64,000 nt of DNA, taken from NCBI GenBank assembly GCA_963817635.1, contig CAWFPR010000011.1, forward strand, positions 45,423 through 109,422, in the 5' to 3' direction. A model generated the notes under the pieces. That model was not told where the DNA came from, ran no database searches, and worked only from the letters and a program-made list of their open reading frames with translations. Position 1 is the stretch's first letter; every line of letters begins with the position of its first letter. Below, one piece after another: positions 46,466 to 56,477 of this stretch. The stretch comes from CAWFPR01 sp963817635 (GTDB lineage Bacteria; Acidobacteriota; Vicinamibacteria; Vicinamibacterales; 2-12-FULL-66-21). The position numbers and the translations under genes are program-made.

Positions 46466-46801
46466 GTGCCGGATACGCACAAGACCGCGAGTGGTTTCGA
46501 TGAGAACGTCGCCGGCGCGCTCTGCTACTCGCTGGGGTGGATTACGGGCGTGGTCTTCCTGATGAAGGAACCGTCGAACCGGTTCGTGCGCTTTCATGCG
46601 TGGCAGTCCACGATCGCCTTTGCCGCCCTGAGCGTGGGGTGCATCCTGCTCCAGTCGTTGCCGATTCTCGGCATGCTGGTCGTGGTGTTCCTGCTGCTGC
46701 CGGTCTCGGCGGCCCTGTGGCTCATCCTGATGTTCAAGGCGTACAAGGGGGAGCGGTTCAAGCTGCCGCTCGTCGGGGACATGGCCGAACTCCGAATCTG
46801 A
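46466..46801 (+). CDS. DUF4870/Tic20-like membrane protein (111 aa)
   Basis: GTG start at 46466. The pattern NVAGALCYSLGWITGVVFLM, KEPSNRFVRFHAWQSTIAF and LWLILMFKAYKGERFKLPLV is the characteristic DUF4870 layout (three or four helices with the FHAxQ motif). Function in the membrane is unknown. It precedes the Mrp gene by 111 bp. Confidence 0.85.
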   Translation: MPDTHKTASGFDENVAGALCYSLGWITGVVFLMKEPSNRFVRFHAWQSTIAFAALSVGCILLQSLPILGMLVVVFLLLPVSAALWLILMFKAYKGERFKLPLVGDMAELRI

Positions 46802-46912
46802 GCGAGGACGCCCGGACCGCATCAGATTTGTAATCCGGATGCCAAATCCTGGATCCGGACCTCCGCTCGTCGCCCGCCCGCCGGAAATCCCGCTACAATA
46901 TCGAAATACATC

Positions 46913-47998
46913 ATGAACCCAACAGTTAACGAATCCTCCGTGCTCGAGGCCCTGAAGGCCGTCCGCGACCCCGATCTCAACCGTGACATCGTCTCGCTCA
47001 AGTTCATCAAGGACCTCCGCATCGACGGCGGTCGCGTCTCGTTCGCGATCGAATTGACGACGCCGGCCTGCCCGGTGAAGGACCAGATGCGCGAGCAGGC
47101 GCGGGCGGTCGTCGCGGCGGTGCCGGGCGTGACGTCGGTCGCCATCGAGATGACCGCGCAGGTCCGCGCCGCGATGTCGCCGGACATGACCAGGGCGGCG
47201 GTCCCGGGGGTGAAGAACATCATCGCGGTCGGCGCGGGCAAGGGCGGGGTGGGGAAGACCACCGTTGCGGTGAACCTGGCAATCGCCCTCAGTCAGTGCG
47301 GCGGGCGCGTCGCCATCATCGACGGCGACATCTACGGACCGAACGTGCCGCTGATGCTCGGCATCAACGCGCAGCTGACGACCGACGGCAACAAGATCGT
47401 CCCGGCCGAGCAGTATGGCATCAAGCTCGTCTCGATGGCGTTCCTGACCGGCGACGACGCTCCGGTGATCTGGCGCGGTCCGATGCTCCACGGCGTCATC
47501 CAGCAGTTCTTCCGCGAAGTCCAGTGGGAGAACATCGACTACTTGATCGTCGACATGCCGCCCGGCACCGGCGACATCGCGCTCAGCCTGAGCCAGACCG
47601 TGCCGGTCGCGGGCAGCGTCGTCGTGACGACCCCGCAGATCGTCTCGGTCGCCGATACGCGGCGCGCGGTTCGCATGTATCAGAAGCTGAACATCCCCAC
47701 GCTCGGCCTGATCGAGAACATGAGCCATTTCGTCTGCCCATCCTGCCGGCACGAGTCCGACATCTTCGGGAAGGGCGGCGGTGAGGCGCTGGCCGAGGAG
47801 CTGTCGATCCCGTTCCTGGGGCGGGTGCCGATCTACGAGCCCATCCGGATCGGCGGTGACACGGGGGTGCCAATCACGATCGGCGAGAAGGAGTCACCGG
47901 CCGCCGAGGCGTTCCGCCGGGTGGCCGAACGGCTCGCGGCGCAGCTGTCGATTGCGAGCTACAGGAAATCCGCGATTCCGCTCATTCCGGTTCAATAG
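46913..47998 (+). CDS. mrp: Mrp/ApbC-type Fe-S carrier P-loop ATPase
   Basis: The 361-residue protein has an N-terminal MIP18/DUF59 domain (VLEALKAVRDPDLNRDIVSL), then the deviant Walker A VGAGKGGVGKTTVAVNLA, Walker B-type YLIVDMPPGTGDIALSLSQ and the cluster motif FVCPSCRHESDIFGKGGGE (CPSC). These are diagnostic of Mrp-like iron-sulfur cluster scaffold/carrier proteins. A possible -10 TACAAT is at 46894-46899. Confidence 0.93.
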   Translation: MNPTVNESSVLEALKAVRDPDLNRDIVSLKFIKDLRIDGGRVSFAIELTTPACPVKDQMREQARAVVAAVPGVTSVAIEMTAQVRAAMSPDMTRAAVPGVKNIIAVGAGKGGVGKTTVAVNLAIALSQCGGRVAIIDGDIYGPNVPLMLGINAQLTTDGNKIVPAEQYGIKLVSMAFLTGDDAPVIWRGPMLHGVIQQFFREVQWENIDYLIVDMPPGTGDIALSLSQTVPVAGSVVVTTPQIVSVADTRRAVRMYQKLNIPTLGLIENMSHFVCPSCRHESDIFGKGGGEALAEELSIPFLGRVPIYEPIRIGGDTGVPITIGEKESPAAEAFRRVAERLAAQLSIASYRKSAIPLIPVQ

Positions 47999-48000
47999 GG

Positions 48001-48177
48001 AGACCAGGTCCAATCGCTGTCATCGCGGCCGGCAAGGCCGAGGGGTGGAAGGACGTTCCCGAGGTGAAAGTCGCCTACTGTCCGATGGTAGAGAAGTCCT
48101 GGGTCCAGAAGGGCTCCGAGATCCGCAATCCGTATCTCGGCAGCTCGATGCTGACCTGCGGGACCTTCACGAAGTAA
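48001..48177 (+). pseudogene. Orphan C-terminal fragment of a DUF3347/heavy-metal-binding type protein
   Basis: The frame reads AAGKAEGWKDVPEVKVAYCP, MVEKSWVQKGSEIRNPYLGS and SMLTCGTFTK then TAA at 48175-48177. The CPM...W.QKG..I.NPYYGS.MLTCG pattern is the C-terminal end of DUF3347-type domains found with copper/heavy-metal efflux proteins. No start codon or upstream domain is present. It lies just after mrp and its last 11 bp overlap the convergent MFS gene. Most likely a relic of a rearranged gene. Confidence 0.6.
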
Positions 48178-49393
48178 GCTGCAGCCGCCGCATCGCGAGC
48201 GCGCCGAGCACGGGTCCCGGCACCAGCACGAGAAACGCCCACCGCCAGCCTGCCACGTCTGCCACCGCCGGCAGCAGCCGCAGGCTGACCATCGTCAGCA
48301 GAAAGCCGGCGCAGGTCTGGAGGGTCAGGGCCGTCCCCACGTAAGTGCGCGGACTGAACTCCGACACGAGCGCCGAGAACTGCGCTGAATCGGCGACGAC
48401 CGAAAATCCCCAGATGGCGGCAAACGCCAGCAGCACCGGCACCGGCGCGCCGAACACCAGGGCCGAGGCCGCCGCGCAGCTCGCGCTGACGAGCATGGCG
48501 GTGCCGGCGACCCGCGCCTTTCCGAATTCGTCCGCCCAGCGCCCCGCGAGCACGCAGCCGAGCGCGCCGCTGGCGATCGCGACGAACGCCACGAGCGAGC
48601 CGAGGCGGGTGGACACCCGGCCCTGGACCGCCAGCGACGCTGCGGCGAATGCGGAGATCCAGCCCCACATCGCGTAGAGCTCCCACATGTGACCGAGATA
48701 GCCGAGCGTCGCGAGGCGGACGCCGCGATTGCGCACCACGTCGCGCGCCGCGTGGGGGTCGAAAGGGGCGGACGGTGTGACGTAGGGACCGTCCTCGACG
48801 GCGGCGAACACGATCGCGCCGCCCACCAGCGCCAGTCCGGACGAGACCCATATCAGTACCCGCCAGGGGACCTCCGCCGCGCCCCACGCGAGCAGATGTG
48901 GAAACGCGCTGCCGATCGTCAGGGCACCGACGACGATCCCGAGCGCCGTGCCCCGGCGCTCGAGAAACCACCCCGCCACAATTTTGAGACCGGGCGGATA
49001 CACACAGGCGAGCGCAACGCCCGTGCAGACCCGCAGGGCGATGATCGCGCCGGGGCTGGCCGCATACGGAATCGCCGCGTTGGCGGCCGCCCCGGCGGCG
49101 CACCCGAGGGCGAAGAGCCGGCGGGGGTTGAGGACGTCGGCCAGGCTGAGGAGCGCGCTCGCCAGCGTGCCGGCCACGAAGCCGGCCTGCACCGCCATCG
49201 TCAGCCAGGCGGTGCCGGCGGCCGTCATGGCGAGTTCCGCCGCGATGGCGGGCGCGGCGGCCGTCGCCGAGAACCACAAGGTCATGCCGAGGAACTGCCC
49301 CAGCGCGACCAGCAGCAGCATTCGATGAGCCGTGTTGGGTTTACCCCCCGGAGGATTGTCGTTACGATAGGGCACGAATGAACTGACCGGCAT
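48167..49393 (-). CDS. MFS transporter
   Basis: ATG 49393. A 408-residue protein with about twelve hydrophobic segments. The first half is MLLLVALGQFLGMTLWFSAT, AGFVAGTLASALLSLADVLN and CTGVALACVYPPGLKIVAGW with the FLERRGTALGIVVGA loop; the second half begins near ATLGYLGHMWELYAMWGWIS. Substrate unknown; the NYNxAY/MFS_1 subgroup with G-x-x-L-A-G-R-W-A-D suggests an anion or drug exporter class. Divergent from the M16 peptidases, 45 bp apart. Confidence 0.85.
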   Translation of the reverse strand: MPVSSFVPYRNDNPPGGKPNTAHRMLLLVALGQFLGMTLWFSATAAAPAIAAELAMTAAGTAWLTMAVQAGFVAGTLASALLSLADVLNPRRLFALGCAAGAAANAAIPYAASPGAIIALRVCTGVALACVYPPGLKIVAGWFLERRGTALGIVVGALTIGSAFPHLLAWGAAEVPWRVLIWVSSGLALVGGAIVFAAVEDGPYVTPSAPFDPHAARDVVRNRGVRLATLGYLGHMWELYAMWGWISAFAAASLAVQGRVSTRLGSLVAFVAIASGALGCVLAGRWADEFGKARVAGTAMLVSASCAAASALVFGAPVPVLLAFAAIWGFSVVADSAQFSALVSEFSPRTYVGTALTLQTCAGFLLTMVSLRLLPAVADVAGWRWAFLVLVPGPVLGALAMRRLQLTS

Positions 49394-49438
49394 GTGAACA
49401 CAGGATACTAACAAGCGAAGCGTCAAGAGCGAAGCCGG

Positions 49439-50750
49439 ATGCACATCGAGTTCACGAAACACCGCCTGGAAAACGGCCTGGATGTCCTCATCCACGAGGA
49501 TCACGGCTGCCCGATTGTCGCCGTCAACGTCTGGTACCACGTCGGTTCGAAAAACGAGCAGCCCGGGCGCACCGGCTTTGCCCACCTGTTCGAGCACCTG
49601 ATGTTCGAAGGATCGCAGCATCACGACAAGGGCTATTTCCAGCCGCTGCAGGAAGCCGGCGCCTCCTTGAATGGATCGACCAACACCGATCGGACCAACT
49701 ACTGGGAGGTCGTGCCGCGCAACGCCCTGGACCTGGCGCTCTGGATGGAGTCGGACCGTATGGGCTACCTGCTCCCGGCGCTGACCGAGCACAAGTTCAG
49801 CAACCAGCGTGAGGTGGTCCTGAACGAACGCCGCCAGAACTACGAGAACCGGCCGTATGGCCTCGCCGGGATGGCCGTCGTCTCGGCGCTCTATCCGCCG
49901 GACCACCCGTATCACTGGCTGACGATCGGCGGCGCCGACGACATCAGGGCGGCGAAGCTGGACGACGTGCGCGCGTTCTTCCAGACGTACTACCGGCCGC
50001 GAAACGCCTCGCTCGCGCTGGCCGGCGACATCTCGACCAGCGAAGCGCTCGAGATGGCGAAGGAGTATTTCGGCGATCTCGAGCCGGGCGATGTGCCGCC
50101 TCCGGTGGTGTTCAGCGTGCCCGTTCCGCCAACCGCCGAGCGCCGCCTGCGTGATCGAGGACCGCGTGGAACTGCCGCGCCTCTACATGACATGGCATTC
50201 GCCGGCGCTCTTCGCCAGCGACGATGCGGCGCTCGATCTCGTGGCCGAGGTCCTCGCCGGCGGCAAGACCTCACGCCTGTACCGCACGCTGGTCTACGAA
50301 GAGCGGATTGCGACCGAGATGGCGGCTTCCCAGAACTCGCGCGAGCTCGGCGGCTTCTTTCAGGTCGTGGCGACGGCTGCGCCCGGGCGCACGCTCGAAG
50401 AACTGGAGCGTGCCATGACGCGCGAGATTGCCAGGCTCGCGGCCGAGGGCCCGACGCCCCTGGAACTGGAACGCTGCCTGGCGCAGGCCGAAGCGCATTT
50501 CGTTTATCGCCTGCAGACGGTCGGCGGATTCGGAGGAAAGTCCGATCAGCTCAACGCCTACAATGTCTTTCTCGGCGACCCCGGATATTTCGATCGCGAT
50601 CTGGATCGCTATCGGGTGGCGACACCGTCCGACGTGCAGCGGGCGGCGCAGGCGTGGCTGCATCCCGACGCCCGGATCCTGCTGAGCGTCGTGCCGAAGG
50701 GACGTGGCGCGCTCGCCCTGGCGCAGTCCGATCCCGTGGCGGTGTCGTGA
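49439..50750 (+). CDS. M16 family zinc metallopeptidase, catalytic subunit (one frame slip)
   Basis: The inverted zinc motif HLFEH is in GFAHLFEHLMFEGSQHHDKG, with the second Glu in FSNQREVVLNERRQNYENRP. Start at ATG 49439 (MHIEFTKHRLENGLDVLIHE). Length about 436 residues. The frame slips near 50152 (one extra base in CTGCGTGATC): TAERRL is followed by VIEDRVELPRLYMTWHSPAL. Together with the next gene it forms the two-subunit M16B type with a catalytic and a non-catalytic half. Confidence 0.88.
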
Positions 50751-52120
50751 TGGCGGTAGACCGCTCGCGTCTTCCGCCGCTCGCCGCGGATCCGGCATTC
50801 ACGTTTCCCGACATCCGGCGCGGTGCGCTGGCCAACGGCCTGCGCGTGTGGACCGTCGAGCACCACGCGGTGCCGCTCGTCAGTTTTCTCGTGCTGCTGC
50901 CCGTCGGCGCCGCCGCCGATCCTCCGGAACGGCCTGGTCTGGCGGCGGTCACGAGCGACCTGCTCGACGAAGGGTGCGGAGCCCTGAACGCGATCGACGT
51001 GCACGAAGCGCTCGGACGCATGGGCGCGCACCTGGACACCGAAATCGGGTCCGACGCGACGCTCCTGACGCTGACGACCCTCTCCCGGTCGGCGCCACGC
51101 GCCGCCGTCCTGCTCGCCGACATGATCAGCCGTCCGACCCTGGAGCAGCGCGATTTCGATCGCGTCCGCGAGCTGCGCCTGAATCGGCTCGTCCAGCTGC
51201 GCGACATGCCTGCCGGGATGGCGGATCGCGCCTTCGCGCGGCTGCTGTACCCCGGCCATCCGTACGGGCACCAGCCAATCGGGACGGAGGACTCGCTCGG
51301 CGGCATGACCCTCGCGGAGGTGGCGGCATTCCACCGGCGCGTGTACGCGCCGTCGCGGCTGACCGTGATTGCCGCCGGCGACGCATCGCACGATGCACTC
51401 GTATCGCTCGTCGAGCGCGCGTTCGGCGGATGGACCCCCGGCGAGCCGCCCGGTGTCGTGGCCGACCCGGCCGGGGCGCCTCCTCCGGCAGCCCCGTCCA
51501 GCCGTCTCGCGCTCGTGCACCGGGCCGGCGCTCCGCAGTCGGAGCTGCGCATCGGCCACGTGGCCGTGTCGCGAAGGACCCCCGACTACCACGCACTGCT
51601 CGTGTGCAACATGGTGCTCGGCGGGCAGTTCGTCAGCCGGATCAACATGAACCTGCGCGAGGACAAGGGATACACGTACGGCGCCCGCACCTCGTTCGAT
51701 TTTCGCCGCGGCGCCGGGCCGTTCGTGCTGTCGGCGAGCGTCCAGTCCGATGCGACGGCCGATGCCGTGCGGGAAGCGATCGGCGAGCTCCGAGCGATCC
51801 GTGGCGAGCGCCCCGTCACCCGCAAGGAACTCGAGACGGGCCGCGCGGCGCTCACCCGCGGCTATCCGCGCAACTTCGAAACCGCGGAGCAGATCAGCCG
51901 GTCGGCCGCGCAGCTGGCGCTCTACGATCTGCCCGACGACTACTTCAGCACGTTCGTGCCGAAGGTGCTGGCCGTGGACGAAGCCGAAGTGGCCCGCGTG
52001 GCTGCCGAACACATCGATCCGTCGCGCCTGCTGACCCTCATCGTCGGCGATCGCGACAGGATTGGCGCGGATCTGGCGCGCCTCGATGCCGGGGCGGTCT
52101 CCGAAATCGCGCCGGGGTGA
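50750..52120 (+). CDS. M16 family peptidase, non-catalytic partner subunit
   Basis: ATG at 50750 overlaps the stop of the catalytic gene (TGATG). The 456-residue protein has the M16 fold (GALANGLRVWTVEHHAVPLV, LREDKGYTYGARTSFDFRRG) but the HxxEH motif is replaced by SDLLDEGCGAL, so it lacks the zinc site. This is the usual paired arrangement in which the inactive subunit helps bind substrate. Confidence 0.9.
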   Translation: MAVDRSRLPPLAADPAFTFPDIRRGALANGLRVWTVEHHAVPLVSFLVLLPVGAAADPPERPGLAAVTSDLLDEGCGALNAIDVHEALGRMGAHLDTEIGSDATLLTLTTLSRSAPRAAVLLADMISRPTLEQRDFDRVRELRLNRLVQLRDMPAGMADRAFARLLYPGHPYGHQPIGTEDSLGGMTLAEVAAFHRRVYAPSRLTVIAAGDASHDALVSLVERAFGGWTPGEPPGVVADPAGAPPPAAPSSRLALVHRAGAPQSELRIGHVAVSRRTPDYHALLVCNMVLGGQFVSRINMNLREDKGYTYGARTSFDFRRGAGPFVLSASVQSDATADAVREAIGELRAIRGERPVTRKELETGRAALTRGYPRNFETAEQISRSAAQLALYDLPDDYFSTFVPKVLAVDEAEVARVAAEHIDPSRLLTLIVGDRDRIGADLARLDAGAVSEIAPG

Positions 52121-52122
52121 CC

Positions 52123-53176
52123 ATGAAAGCCGCACGATTCCATCAGCACGGTCCGCCGTCGGTCATCCGGTATGAGGAGGCACCGGATCCCGCGCCGTCC
52201 CCGGGACGCGCCATCGTGCGCGTGCACGCCTGCGCACTCAACCATCTCGACCTGTGGGAACGCCGCGGGCTCGAACGCCTGCGGATCCCGCTCCCGCATA
52301 TCTCCGGCAGCGACGTGGCCGGTGAAGTCGCGGACGCTGGTGGAGGGCCGGTGCCGATCGGCACGCGCGTCATGCTGCAGCCCGGTCTTGGGTGCGGCGC
52401 GTGCGACGCCTGCCGCGCGGGACGCGACAACCTGTGCGCCACCTACGACGTCCTGGGTCTGCTGTCGGACGGCGGCTATGCGGACTACGTGTCCGTGCCG
52501 GTCGCCAACCTGATCCCGATTCCGGATCACATCGCCTTCACCGAGGCCGCTGCCTTCCCGCTGACGTTCCTGACGGCGTGGCACATGCTGGTCACGCTCG
52601 CCGGGGTCACGGCCGGCGACGACGTGCTCGGTACTGGCCGGCGGCAGCGGCGTGGGGCAGGCCGCCATCCAGATCGCGCGCGCCTTTGGTGCGCGCGTCA
52701 TGGCGACGGCCGGACCAGCAAAAATGGATCGCACGAAGGCGCTCGGCGCCGACGAGGTGTTCGATCACTATGCGGGCGACTACTCCTTCAATGTGAAAGC
52801 CCGCACCGCCGGCCGCGGCGCCGACATTGTCGTCGAACACGTGGGGCAGGCGACCTGGGATCGCAGCGTCCGATCGCTGGCTCGCGGCGGCCGGCTCGTG
52901 ACGTGCGGCGCAACAACCGGCCCGCACGCGCAGCTGAACCTGCAGCACCTGTTCGCCCGGCAACTCCGTCTGCTCGGATCGTATATGGGCGAAGCGCGCG
53001 AATTGCTCGCCGCCGCACCCCTGTTTTTCGACGGGCGGCTTCGTCCCGTCGTGGATGAGGTGGTACCGCTCTCGCAGGCCGCCGGCGCGCACGAACGACT
53101 GGAGGCCCACGAACAATTCGGCAAGATCGTGCTCGATGTCGCAGGAACCGTAACCTCGTCTGCGTCGTCCAACTGA
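52123..53176 (+). CDS. Zinc-binding MDR oxidoreductase, quinone reductase-like (one frame slip)
   Basis: ATG 52123, 2 bp after the M16 pair. GroES-like N-terminus (MKAARFHQHGPPSVIRYEEA, LNHLDLWERRGLERLRIPLP) with the structural zinc loop GCGACDACRAGRDNLC, then Rossmann GGSGVGQAAIQIARAFGARV. The frame slips near 52632 (GCTCGGTACTG; one G extra). Lacks the catalytic Cys (LNHLDLWE where CGTD is usual), so it belongs with quinone/crotonyl-CoA-type reductases rather than zinc alcohol dehydrogenases. Cofactor probably NADPH. Confidence 0.83.
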
Positions 53177-53213
53177 CAGTTCTTCCGGTCCGTTGTAGAC
53201 TAGGGCGATTCCT

Positions 53214-53444
53214 ATGAGCTTCGGCCGTGCAAGTCTCAGTCTCGCCGGGGTCGTCGGGGCGATAGCACTGACCGTGGCTGGGGCCACGATCTGGCTCTTC
53301 ATCACCCAGCCCGTCAAGACCGCCGACATGGTGGCTCAGGGAGAGGTCTCGCCCGTCGTGCGCGCCCTCGCGGGCGTGCTGTACGGCGCGCTCCAGGGGA
53401 TACTTAAGTACCCTCTAGCCCGGACTATCCAGTGTGCCGAATAG
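53214..53444 (+). CDS. Small membrane protein (likely frame slip at end)
   Basis: ATG 53214: a single N-terminal membrane helix (SLAGVVGAIALTVAGATIWL) then FITQPVKTADMVAQGEVSPV and LAGVLYGALQGILKY. As written it runs to 53444 (PLARTIQCAE tail). Removing one C near 53413 would end it as ILKYL at 53419, just before the hairpin at 53421-53448; this looks more natural. Function unknown. Confidence 0.6.
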   Translation: MSFGRASLSLAGVVGAIALTVAGATIWLFITQPVKTADMVAQGEVSPVVRALAGVLYGALQGILKYPLARTIQCAE

Positions 53445-53448
53445 TCCG
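53421..53448. terminator. Hairpin between convergent genes
   Basis: An 8-bp perfect stem CGGACTAT/ATAGTCCG with a 12-base loop lies between the small membrane gene (+) and the hydrolase (-). No T-run follows, so termination strength is uncertain. Confidence 0.5.
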
Positions 53449-53474
53449 CCCTCCGGGCTTCGACCGGCACCCTG

Positions 53475-54485
53475 CTACAGATTCCTGCCCAGGAATCGGC
53501 AGAGCGTCAGACCATCCAGCCACTTGAACGGACTCTTCCCCGTGCTGTAGTGCCCGCAGGGCAGGACGGTCAGCTCGTGGTGGATGCCGCGCCGGCGGAA
53601 CTCGCTGACCAGCCAGCGCGACAGATCCACGGGAAACGTCAGGTCGTACCGCGCGTAGACGAGCAGCACGGCCTTGCCACGGACCCGTTCGAGGTACGGA
53701 AACGGGGAAATCGGCATCCACATCCGGCGCAGCTCGTCGAGTGTGAGATGTCCTTCGAAACCCTTCCGCACGTGGGCTGTCGAGAGCCCCTCCCACACGA
53801 CGTCGGCGAAGTACGGGGATATGTGGTTCAGCGCGGCCGCCCGGACCAGCGGTTCGTGCGCGGCGGTCAGCATCGCCAGGCAGGAGCCGAGGCTCGTTCC
53901 CAGGATCCCGATCGATTCGTATCCCTGAAGGGCCAGCCACTGAATGGCGCGCCGCGCGTCGAGCACGGCCTGGCGGCACACCTGAATGGTTCGCCCGAGG
54001 TTGGCGCTGACGATGTAGTCGGCGCGCTCGAGCTCCGGCGGCATGCGTGCATCGTGGTAGGGGAGGCTCAGTCGCAGGGCGCTGATGCCGAACTTGTTCA
54101 GGAGGTGGCACAATCCGACGTGGCCGCCGGCGTCCGCGTTCCACTGCGGCAGCACGACGACGGCGCGCCGCCGGCCCCTGGGGGAGTCGTCCGGAAAATA
54201 GCGCGCGCGGGCGGTGTTGTTCTCCGGGTGCGGCGTCACGACGGCGCTCGGGAACGAGAGCTGCCCCTGCTCGAGCACGTAGTCCGCGCACGGAGGCAGG
54301 CTGAAGTACCGATCGCTCGCTTCGACGGCACGGAGCGCCCACGCGCTGAACTGCTCCCGCGGATCGCGTCCGTGGTCCGCCAGATCCTCGATCCACTCGG
54401 CGCCCCAGTCGAAGGGCCGGACGATACGGTTGTCGTCGGCGGATGCAAGCCGCCGCTCCCAGCGATGAAAGACGCGCGCGAGCAC
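53475..54485 (-). CDS. Alpha/beta hydrolase
   Basis: GTG start at 54485. The 336-residue protein has a nucleophile elbow SIGILGTSLGSCLAM, with Asp candidate in LLVYARYDLTFPV and His in VLPCGHYSTGKSP. The strand AVVVLPQWNADAGGHVGLCH precedes the elbow as in dienelactone-hydrolase-like enzymes. No signal peptide seen, so it is probably cytosolic. Substrate unknown. The rhodanese gene is 4 bp upstream on the same strand. Confidence 0.82.
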   Translation of the reverse strand: MLARVFHRWERRLASADDNRIVRPFDWGAEWIEDLADHGRDPREQFSAWALRAVEASDRYFSLPPCADYVLEQGQLSFPSAVVTPHPENNTARARYFPDDSPRGRRRAVVVLPQWNADAGGHVGLCHLLNKFGISALRLSLPYHDARMPPELERADYIVSANLGRTIQVCRQAVLDARRAIQWLALQGYESIGILGTSLGSCLAMLTAAHEPLVRAAALNHISPYFADVVWEGLSTAHVRKGFEGHLTLDELRRMWMPISPFPYLERVRGKAVLLVYARYDLTFPVDLSRWLVSEFRRRGIHHELTVLPCGHYSTGKSPFKWLDGLTLCRFLGRNL

Positions 54486-54489
54486 CGGC

Positions 54490-54939
54490 TTAACGGCCTC
54501 GTCCGGCCTTCTGTGCCAGCGCGCGAAACGACGCGCCCGGGACCTGTTCGCGTTCGACCGGGAGGCGCATCTGAACCCAGCCCGGGGCGCGCATTGCGCC
54601 CGTCATGGGATCCCGAAGCCCCCCGTACCCTCCGAGGACGTTCGCGACGTTTGCGAAGCCGGCGTCGGTCAGCATCTGTGCCGCCTGCAGCGACCGGTGG
54701 CCGACCTGGCAGCCGATGAGGAGCGGCGCGTCCGCCGCGAAGTTCGCTTTCATGATCTCGAGGAAGTCCTGGTTGGGAATCATCTGGCCGGTGCGCTCGT
54801 CGTGATGGATGAGCGGCACGTTCACGGCGCCGGCCGGATGGCCTTGCGCGAATTCCGGAACGGAGCGCACGTCCACGTACACGGCTCCGCTCGCCTGCGT
54901 GTCGCGCGCTTCGATCACGGTGACGTTCCTGACTGGCAT
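54490..54939 (-). CDS. Rhodanese-like sulfurtransferase
   Basis: The 149-residue single-domain protein begins MPVRNVTVIEARDTQASGAV and has YVDVRSVPEFAQGHPAGAVN (DxR and EF..GH..GA signature) and the active-site loop LLIGCQVGHRSLQAAQML with the catalytic Cys. It likely carries sulfane sulfur. It lies 11 bp after the amidase gene and 4 bp before the hydrolase on the minus strand, so these are probably one transcript. Confidence 0.9.
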   Translation of the reverse strand: MPVRNVTVIEARDTQASGAVYVDVRSVPEFAQGHPAGAVNVPLIHHDERTGQMIPNQDFLEIMKANFAADAPLLIGCQVGHRSLQAAQMLTDAGFANVANVLGGYGGLRDPMTGAMRAPGWVQMRLPVEREQVPGASFRALAQKAGRGR

Positions 54940-54950
54940 CTGGTCCGGCG

Positions 54951-56304
54951 TCAGTGCGGCAGGCGCCCGCCGACCGGCCCCTCGACCTCGGCCGCCAGAT
55001 CGAGCAGACGGCCGGTCTCGTGGCGATGTCCCACCAGCTGCATGCTGACCGGCCAGCCCGCCTGGTCTGTGCCGGCGGGGAGCGCGATGGCCGGATGTCC
55101 GGTGATGTTGAACAGTTGCGTGAGTTTCAGCATGACGGCGCGCACCGGCACCCGCGCACCGTCCACGTCCACCGAGGCCGCGCCGAGCGGGGGGGCGGTG
55201 ATCGGCAGGGTCGGCAGCAGCAATGCGTCGAACGGCGCGATCGCGCGGTCCACCTCGGCGCGCAACAGGTCGCGCAGGTGGAGCGCCCTCACGTAATCCT
55301 CGGCGAGGATGTAGCGTCCCATTTCGAGGCGCAGTCGCACGCCAGGAGAATAGGCGCCCGGGTGCGCCTCGACCATGCGGGCGTGATACCACGACGCTTC
55401 GGGCAGGACGATGTGCAGGTACACGTCTGGCGCCCAGGGCGCGCGATCGATCGCGACCCGTTCGACGGCATGACCGGCGGCGAGCAGGGCGGCGCGCGTC
55501 CGCTCGAGCGCGTCGCGCACGGCCGGATCGAGCCGGTCGCAGAAGTATGGTTCCGGGACGCCGAAGCGTCGTGGACCGGCCGGCGCCTCGCGGGCCGGCG
55601 GCGGCCCGCCCAGCAGCGCGCCGAAGAGCACGCGGGTATCGGCCACGCTGCGGGCCATCGGCCCGACGTGATCGAGCGTCGTGCTGAGCGGAACGACTCC
55701 GGCGCAGGGCAGTTCGCCGCCGGTCGGCTTGAGGCCCACCGTGCCGCACACCGCCGACGGAATGCGGATCGATCCGCCGGTGTCGGTGCCCACTGAGGCG
55801 AAGCACATGCCTTCGACCAGCGCGACGGCCGCGCCGGCGCTCGATCCGCCCGCCGATCGTGACGGATCCTTCGGGTGGCGCACGGCGCCGAATGCCGTCT
55901 CGTCCGACGTCGTGCCGAACGCGAATTCGTGCAGGTTGGTCTTGCCGATGATGATGGCGCCGGCCTCGCGCAGCCGCGTCACGACCGGGGCATCCTCGAC
56001 GCCGGTTCGCGGCGGCACCGCCGATCCCGAGGTGGTCGCGGTGCCGGCCACGTCGATGAGGTCCTTCACGGAGACCGGAATGCCGTGCAGCGGGCCGCGA
56101 TAGCGGCCTCCGGCGATCTCGCGCTCCGCCGCGCGCGCCTCGGCGACCGCCTCTTCACCGCGGACGGTGATGAACGCATTCAGCTCGCGCCGGCTGTCGA
56201 TCCGTTCGAGGCACGTCTGCACGAGATCGACGGGCGACAGCGTCCCGCGAGCGGACGAGTGCGGCGACCGATTCGATGCTGCGCAGGTCGGCGGCGATCG
56301 TCAC
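54951..56304 (-). CDS. Amidase signature family enzyme (one frame slip)
   Basis: The Ser-Ser-Lys triad is complete: Lys in GIPVSVKDLIDVAGTATTSG, Ser in SAGGSSAGAAVAL and the nucleophile Ser in VGTDTGGSIRIPSAVCGTVG. The GTG start at 56304 overlaps the stop of the 58-residue gene upstream (GTGA). N-terminus VTIAADLRSIESVAALVRSR joins the rest after a slip near 56250 (one extra G in CGGGACG). About 450 residues. It may be a GatA-like or free amidase; no GatB is in the window. Confidence 0.86.
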
Positions 56305-56477
56305 TTCGCCTTCTCCCTCACCGAACCGGCGCGCTGTTCCGCATCAGCCACCGCGGCGTCCGCTTCGCGCAGCGCCCGCGTGGCGCCCGCCAGTGTCGTG
56401 AGCAGCGGCTTCAGCTCCGGCAGGCCCCGGCGCTCGGCGTCCCTGGAGGCGCTCTCGAGCCACGCATCAACGGTCAT
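56301..56477 (-). CDS. 58-residue helical protein coupled to the amidase gene
   Basis: ATG 56477 with AGGGAG upstream. Product MTVDAWLESASRDAERRGLP, ELKPLLTTLAGATRALREAD and AAVADAEQRAGSVREKAK is all-helical and charged. It overlaps the amidase start by GTGA, which suggests it is made in fixed ratio with it. A GatC-like partner role is conceivable by position, but no GatC motif was recognised. Confidence 0.65.
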   Translation of the reverse strand: MTVDAWLESASRDAERRGLPELKPLLTTLAGATRALREADAAVADAEQRAGSVREKAK

